The notes under the pieces were generated by a model that saw only the letters and a program-made list of their open reading frames with translations, made no database searches and had not been told where the DNA came from. A program made the translations under genes and the position numbers. Positions 1 to 3,208 of a stretch of 5,204 nt of DNA are shown here, piece by piece (positions within the stretch are counted from its first letter, which is position 1; the number at the start of each line of letters is the position of its first letter). The stretch is from Methanocorpusculum sp. GTDB taxonomy: Archaea; Halobacteriota; Methanomicrobia; Methanomicrobiales; Methanocorpusculaceae. The stretch lies in contig DALTWN010000080.1 of the NCBI GenBank assembly GCA_029987045.1, forward strand, positions 1 to 5,204, read 5' to 3'.

Positions 1-647
1 GTGCTTATGAAAACAATGGTGATACTCAGCCATATGATTTTGCGGATGTCATTCTCCCTGGAGCAACAATAATCTACACCTATGATGAGATGGATTCATA
101 CTGGACCCCTCTTAGAACGCACTACAAGGTCCTCATTACGGTCGGAACGCCTGCAGATGCATCCATCCATCTTCAATCCGGATGGAACTTCATTTCTGTT
201 CCGAAATCGCTTGCAAAACCGGCCGCGAAAGATTTCTTCGCTGCTGTGGATGGAACCGGCTTTACTCCGATGACCTGGGATGCAGAGAATGGAAAATGGA
301 TTCCGGTTTCTAAAGATACACAGATCACTCCGCTTACCGGATACTGGGTTTATGCGAACGGTCCGACGGATATTTACGTCTACTTCGATAAAGATGTGAC
401 TTCTGTTCCAGCAAGTAAGTATGTCTACGAAGGATGGAATTCAGTAGGAGTTTCCGGTACAAATGTCCTGTCTGCAGAAACGGCATTTGCCAATGTCGAC
501 TGGGCATTAACGCATGTCTGGAATGTGACTACAGGTATGTTCGATTCAACATTCTCTCCGAATCCATCTGCCCCGACAGAACTTCCGCAGTATTCTGGAC
601 TCTGGCTGTATTCTAATGAAGACAAAGGAATTCCGGGATACTTATAA
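1..647 (+). CDS. Secreted/surface protein with two tandem 'GWN' beta modules, 5'-truncated by the window edge
   Basis: The reading frame is open from position 3 to the TAA at 645-647 with no stop, so the gene enters from the left. The internal ATG at 90 falls inside continuous coding sequence and is not the likely start. 214 residues are visible. After an Ig-like strand-rich stretch (around 'TIIYTYDEMDSYW') come two similar modules of about 60 residues. Module one (180-359) runs from GWNFISVP to TGYWVYAN, and module two (432-617) runs from GWNSVGVS to SGLWLYSN. The 'GWN..(S/G)VP...GYWVY' pattern is common in archaeal and bacterial surface proteins. The protein ends at GIPGYL with no transmembrane segment or sorting tail, so it is either free, held by partners or anchored by an unseen N-terminal part. 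A T-tract follows the stop. The exact family and function are not recognised, and a place in the same locus as the following genes is inferred from strand and proximity only. Confidence 0.85.
   Translation, partial: AYENNGDTQPYDFADVILPGATIIYTYDEMDSYWTPLRTHYKVLITVGTPADASIHLQSGWNFISVPKSLAKPAAKDFFAAVDGTGFTPMTWDAENGKWIPVSKDTQITPLTGYWVYANGPTDIYVYFDKDVTSVPASKYVYEGWNSVGVSGTNVLSAETAFANVDWALTHVWNVTTGMFDSTFSPNPSAPTELPQYSGLWLYSNEDKGIPGYL
180..359 (+). repeat. GWN/GYW beta module, copy 1 (within the first gene)
   Basis: This is a sixty-codon module bounded by GWNFISVP and TGYWVYAN, with an internal FFAAVD and W-D/N-x-x-x-G-K-W pattern. It aligns by eye with copy 2 (432-617) at the opening GWN, the 'F(A)xVD' block, the central W and the closing G-(Y/L)-W-(V/L)-Y-(A/S)-N. 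The similarity is at protein level, not a recent DNA duplication. Confidence 0.6.
432..617 (+). repeat. GWN/GLW beta module, copy 2 (within the first gene)
   Basis: This is a sixty-two-codon module from GWNSVGVS through AFANVDWAL and HVWNVTTG to SGLWLYSN, the diverged second copy of the module at 180-359. It lies thirty residues before the end of the visible protein's last quarter and is followed only by a short polar tail and the stop codon. Confidence 0.55.
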
Positions 648-648
648 C
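641..648 (+). promoter_or_regulatory. Candidate archaeal TATA box for the DUF4430 gene
   Basis: CTTATAAC overlaps the stop codon of the first gene. Archaeal TATA boxes sit about 25 bases before the transcription start. That would put the start near 670 and leave a short leader containing the GAGGG ribosome site before the ATG at 684. The spacing fits, but the match to the methanogen consensus (TTTATATA-like) is only partial and there is no convincing BRE. Read-through from the first gene is the alternative. Confidence 0.3.
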
Positions 649-662
649 CCTTTTTTTAAGGG
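648..662 (+). terminator. Oligo-T tract inside a short inverted repeat after the first gene
   Basis: CCCTT-TTTTT-AAGGG directly follows the TAA: a five-base-pair stem around a T-rich loop, with seven consecutive T. Archaeal RNA polymerase terminates at oligo-T tracts after a gene without needing a stem, so this is a plausible end for the upstream transcript. The hairpin itself is probably too weak to matter. Confidence 0.45.
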
Positions 663-672
663 ATGATTATCT

Positions 673-677
673 GAGGG
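673..677 (+). promoter_or_regulatory. Shine-Dalgarno site (GAGGG) for the DUF4430 gene
   Basis: GAGGG lies six bases before the ATG at 684, the normal distance, and supports that start. The resulting N-terminus is a clean signal peptide. Confidence 0.55.
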
Positions 678-683
678 AACGAG

Positions 684-2363
684 ATGAAGATTAAAACAGT
701 AGTTTGTATTGTTCTGGTTTGTCTGGCATTTATTGCAGTCCCTGTCTCTGCAGGCAGTGTCGGGAATGCCCCGCAGCTTGCAGAGCAGTTCTATGGGACG
801 GTAACTGCGAATGGCACTCCAATGCCAGCAGGTGCTGAAATCTGGGCATACATCGATGGAAATAAGGTCGCATCATTTTTGGTAACAGAACCGGGTAAAA
901 TCGGTGGTCCCGGAACCTGGGACGATAAGTTTCTTGTCAGCGGAACAGCTAACGGAGATGAAATCTCTTTCTTTGTAAATGGTTGCGGATACACTGCATA
1001 CAAAGCTTCGTATCAGAAGGGAACCAGTCAGGAAATTGCTCTTGCATTTACGGGGACTCCGATCATCTATTATGCGATCACCAAGACTCCGTCGGAACAC
1101 GGAACATATACGGTATCGGCAGAAACAGCACAGGCAGACGATACGGTAACCATTGCTGCAATTCCCGATTCCGGATACAAGTTTGACAAACTGACGGTCA
1201 AAGCAGATAGTGGTGTAACAGTACCTGTTAGTGGGACCTCATTTACCATGCCTGCATCAGCAGTAACACTTACTGTTACTTTTGCAACCACTGGTGGCGG
1301 CGGTGGCGGTAGTGGGGGAGATCCGGTAAATCCGGGAATTCCTGTCATTTCCGGACCGTTCAGCTATGGAGGATACACCAATCTCAATCCATTGTCTGCA
1401 TTCGGTATTCTGTATGCATCAGGCCTGTCATTCACCGGAAATCCAAGCTACATCTCTGAGATTGATGGCATGAAAGAAGGATACTATGGCGGTCTCGACG
1501 GCTGGATGTTTGCTGTTAACGGGGCCGTACCCATGGTAACCTGCGGAAATGCAATCTTATCTCCGGGAGATACTCTCACCTGGTACTACAGCAAAGACAT
1601 GGCTGCTGCGATTAAGGACAGCCCGAAGTCTATTGTATTCAGACTTGCAAGCAACGGAAAGACCTTCACCATGCAGAAATCGGGTTCCGGTTCCGGTAGC
1701 GGTATCGGTGGCGGAATCGTGGAAGATCCGACCAATCCGCTGATAAATCCGGATCAGACAGTAGGGAAGAACATCGTTCTTGCATCACCCTACACCATTG
1801 ATGAAGTATCTTCCATTCCAGAGAATGGAATTGTCACGCTCGATATAATTGAACAGATTACGGAAGTTCAGGTGCCGCTTTCCGTGGTGCGGGAACATCC
1901 GGATGCAGTATTGGTTGTAACCGAAGGAACCGAAACAGCACTTGCACTGCCATCGAGCGCAGATGCAGCGAATGTCGTCGGGGTCTTTGACATTTCAGTC
2001 CTGAATGCCGATGGTGAGGAGATTTCCGTTTCAGCTCCAGGTTCATTCACCCTCAGACAAACAGTTCCTGCCGGAAAGACGCTGGTTGTCGGTCACCAGA
2101 AATCCAATGGAAAATGGGAGAGCTGTGACGTAACTGGAGGAGCAAGCGGCGAATGGATTGTTGCATATACAAGTCTTTCACCATTTGTCTCGTATCTGCT
2201 GAATGCCGGTGAAGAAAACCCGTTCATCTCGGTTGAACCTACTTCTGTTCCGACAGTCAGGCCGACGTTTGCCCCGACAGAACAGCCGAAATCCCCCATG
2301 CCGCTCTTTGCGGTAATTGCAGGAGTGATTGGTGCAGCACTGCTTCTCGGACGCAGGAGCTGA
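684..2363 (+). CDS. Modular surface protein with InlB-like and DUF4430 (transcobalamin C-terminal-like) domains and a C-terminal sorting tail
   Basis: 559 residues. A signal peptide (1-23, ending VSA) is followed by: a beta domain (about 36-122, 'FYGTVTANGTPMPAG'); an InlB-B-repeat-like domain (about 130-200, 'AIPDSGYKFDKL...FTMPASAVTLTVTF'); a Gly linker (204-212); a DUF4430 domain (about 234-305, with DGWMFAVNG and SPGDTLTWYY); a Gly/Ser linker (333-344); a beta module (about 360-517) shared with the next gene; a Thr/Pro stalk (518-537); and a sorting tail, SPMP plus hydrophobic core plus GRRS (537-559). It is therefore exported and probably anchored at the cell surface by an archaeosortase-type enzyme. 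DUF4430 corresponds to the small beta domain of intrinsic factor and transcobalamin, which closes over cobalamin. With the toroid-BtuF fusion two genes downstream, a role in corrinoid capture is inferred. DUF4430 also occurs in other surface proteins, so the ligand is unproven. A T9 tract separates it from the next gene. Confidence 0.9.
   Translation: MKIKTVVCIVLVCLAFIAVPVSAGSVGNAPQLAEQFYGTVTANGTPMPAGAEIWAYIDGNKVASFLVTEPGKIGGPGTWDDKFLVSGTANGDEISFFVNGCGYTAYKASYQKGTSQEIALAFTGTPIIYYAITKTPSEHGTYTVSAETAQADDTVTIAAIPDSGYKFDKLTVKADSGVTVPVSGTSFTMPASAVTLTVTFATTGGGGGGSGGDPVNPGIPVISGPFSYGGYTNLNPLSAFGILYASGLSFTGNPSYISEIDGMKEGYYGGLDGWMFAVNGAVPMVTCGNAILSPGDTLTWYYSKDMAAAIKDSPKSIVFRLASNGKTFTMQKSGSGSGSGIGGGIVEDPTNPLINPDQTVGKNIVLASPYTIDEVSSIPENGIVTLDIIEQITEVQVPLSVVREHPDAVLVVTEGTETALALPSSADAANVVGVFDISVLNADGEEISVSAPGSFTLRQTVPAGKTLVVGHQKSNGKWESCDVTGGASGEWIVAYTSLSPFVSYLLNAGEENPFISVEPTSVPTVRPTFAPTEQPKSPMPLFAVIAGVIGAALLLGRRS
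1293..1319 (+). repeat. Poly-glycine linker, low-complexity GGY codon run
   Basis: Residues 204-212 of the DUF4430 protein are eight glycines and one serine, encoded by a G-rich GGY/GGG repeat. It separates the InlB-like domain from the DUF4430 domain and probably gives the latter freedom to swing. Confidence 0.7.
1383..1598 (+). other. DUF4430 / transcobalamin-like C-terminal domain
   Basis: This covers residues 234-305 of the surface protein. The pattern matches the family: a helix 'NPLSAFGILYASG', a middle 'YISEIDGM', the hallmark 'GGLDGWMFAVNG' (family form G-W-x-Y/F-x-V-N-G) and the closing 'LSPGDTLTWYYS' (family form D/G-G-D-x-(I/L)-x-W-x-Y). In human intrinsic factor and transcobalamin this fold contributes half of the cobalamin site. 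It is framed by flexible linkers on both sides (1293-1319 and 1680-1715), as expected of a docking module. The domain name is a by-eye call, not a profile hit. Confidence 0.75.
1680..1715 (+). repeat. Gly/Ser linker, GGTTCC/GGTAGC repeat
   Basis: Residues 333-344 (SGSGSGSG followed by IGGG) are encoded by short repeated GGTTCCGGT-like units. It is a flexible linker on the C-terminal side of the DUF4430 domain. Confidence 0.7.
1944..2234 (+). repeat. Shared beta module, copy in the DUF4430 protein
   Basis: Residues 421-517 align with residues 91-196 of the next protein. Shared points are ALP at the start, a 'VV..F.I' strand, 'G..I.V..PG.FT', 'VVG....NGKW', a cysteine three residues after that W (C481), 'W.V.YT.L' and a closing NPF. 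It lies just before the Thr/Pro stalk and probably forms the membrane-proximal platform. Family name not recognised. Confidence 0.7.
2292..2360 (+). other. C-terminal sorting/anchor tail, SPMP variant of the archaeal CTERM type
   Basis: Residues 537-559 form the tripartite tail SPMP, a hydrophobic core rich in A, V, I and L, then GRRS at the very end. It follows a P-T-rich stalk. It resembles PGF-CTERM tails recognised by archaeosortase A, but the PGF tripeptide is replaced by PMP-L-F. Confidence 0.6.
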
Positions 2364-2371
2364 ACAACATC

Positions 2372-2380
2372 TTTTTTTTT
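2372..2380 (+). terminator. T9 tract between the DUF4430 gene and the next gene
   Basis: Nine consecutive T lie eight bases after the TGA and directly touch the next ATG. Oligo-T of this length is an intrinsic termination signal for archaeal RNA polymerase. No ribosome site is at the usual distance before that ATG and no TATA box stands about 25 bases before it. The tract may therefore cause partial termination that lowers expression of the downstream pair. Confidence 0.45.
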
Positions 2381-3208
2381 ATGATTATGAAAAAATCACT
2401 CCCGATTCTCATCCTGCTTCTCCTCATTGCAGGACTCTTTTGCGGAGCAGCTATTGCACTATCCTCACCGGCAGATGATGCGGTCGTTTCTCATCAATAT
2501 CGCCTTGGAGAAACCTTTGTTGTCAACACGAAAGATTGTGCCTATCTTACCAAGATCACCTTTTCAAAAGAGATGTCTCCTTTCTTCAAACAGGGTGCTG
2601 ACCTGAAAATCACGGAAGCTGATCTCTCGTTCCTGGATAAGTATAATCTGGCCCTGCCGAAACTCACCACAGAAGACAATCGGCTTGTACGCGTTTCAGA
2701 CGATGTCGTGAGATTCGGAATCGCATTTGTAGTGACCGGCAACAACGGGTATGCGATTACCGTTGGAAAACCCGGTACGTTTACCTTTGAATTGCCGGTC
2801 AACAAGACAGAAGAACCCGTTGTCGGATGGTTCTGGAATGGTAAATGGAGAAATTGTCCGGTACATCCGTTAGGCAATGATCGCTGGCAGGTGGAATATA
2901 CCAATCTCGATGGATATTATGTTGTTCTTGCCATCGAGGAAGGAACCCAGAATCCATTTACGGGTGTTGCAACACCGGTTGCGGCCGTATCTCTGAAAAA
3001 CACCTCAGTTATGGAAAATACTTCTGCTGAAAATCTTTCTGGAGTAAATGAGACTGTTTTCGCACCACAGGAAAATGATGCAGGTATTCCGGTTCTGCTT
3101 ATCGTAGGTATTGCCGCAGCAGTGGTAGTGGTTGTAGCGGTTTCGATTGTGATTATCAGACAGAAAAAGACGCAGAAGAAGAACAAAGAACCGAAGGAGG
3201 AATCATGA
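2381..3208 (+). CDS. Membrane-anchored surface protein sharing a beta module with the DUF4430 protein; function unknown
   Basis: 275 residues. The signal peptide (about 1-27, MIMKK plus a Leu/Ile-rich core) has no lipobox, because F, not G or A, precedes C21. The mature part is one beta domain (about 30-196). Its second half (91-196) is homologous to residues 421-517 of the preceding protein, including NGKW-x-x-C and NPF. C53 and C159 could form a disulfide. Residues 198-232 form a stalk with sequons at N207, N213, N218 and N223 (another at N141), so it is probably N-glycosylated. A transmembrane helix (about 236-259) and a Lys-rich cytoplasmic tail follow, so it is anchored as an ordinary type I membrane protein rather than by a sorting tail. 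The start may be ATG 2381 or ATG 2387; neither has a Shine-Dalgarno. It overlaps the next gene by 4 bp. Its position between the DUF4430 and toroid-BtuF genes suggests a partner or scaffold (inference). Confidence 0.85.
   Translation: MIMKKSLPILILLLLIAGLFCGAAIALSSPADDAVVSHQYRLGETFVVNTKDCAYLTKITFSKEMSPFFKQGADLKITEADLSFLDKYNLALPKLTTEDNRLVRVSDDVVRFGIAFVVTGNNGYAITVGKPGTFTFELPVNKTEEPVVGWFWNGKWRNCPVHPLGNDRWQVEYTNLDGYYVVLAIEEGTQNPFTGVATPVAAVSLKNTSVMENTSAENLSGVNETVFAPQENDAGIPVLLIVGIAAAVVVVVAVSIVIIRQKKTQKKNKEPKEES
2651..2968 (+). repeat. Shared beta module, copy in the membrane-anchored protein
   Basis: Residues 91-196 are the counterpart of residues 421-517 of the preceding protein: ALP, 'VVRFGIAFVV', 'G..ITVGKPGTFTF', 'VVGWFWNGKW', C159, 'W.VEYTNL' and NPFTGV. 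The similarity is at protein level only, so the duplication is old or one copy was acquired separately. Confidence 0.7.
3194..3200 (+). promoter_or_regulatory. Strong Shine-Dalgarno (AAGGAGG) for the toroid-BtuF fusion gene
   Basis: AAGGAGG is inside the last codons of the preceding gene, four bases before ATG 3205 and seven bases before ATG 3208. The longer spacing is nearer the optimum, so translation may begin at 3208 (MKKTAIL) rather than 3205 (MMKKTAIL). Either way the start overlaps the upstream TGA (ATGATG), the signature of translational coupling. Confidence 0.8.

Noticed and set aside
7..72. Short frame beginning ATGAAAACAATG near the left edge
   Set aside because: It stops after about 21 codons and overlaps the long open frame that continues into the first gene; no ribosome site can be seen.
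82..647. ATG at 82 (63-codon frame) or ATG at 90 as the start of the first gene
   Set aside because: The 82 frame is a shadow. The 90 frame is real, but it is open all the way to the window edge and the upstream codons read as normal protein, so the start is outside the window.
648..683. Cobalamin riboswitch before the DUF4430 gene
   Set aside because: The gap is only 36 bases, far too short for a cobalamin aptamer, and no conserved core is visible there or in the other junctions.
1293..1715. The GGY-rich runs as a CRISPR array or mobile-element scar
   Set aside because: They have no regular repeat-spacer structure and no flanking duplications; they translate as in-frame Gly/Ser linkers.
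2381..2450. Lipoprotein signal in the middle gene (cysteine at residue 21)
   Set aside because: The residues before the cysteine are G-L-F, which does not fit a lipobox, and the protein has a clear C-terminal transmembrane anchor.
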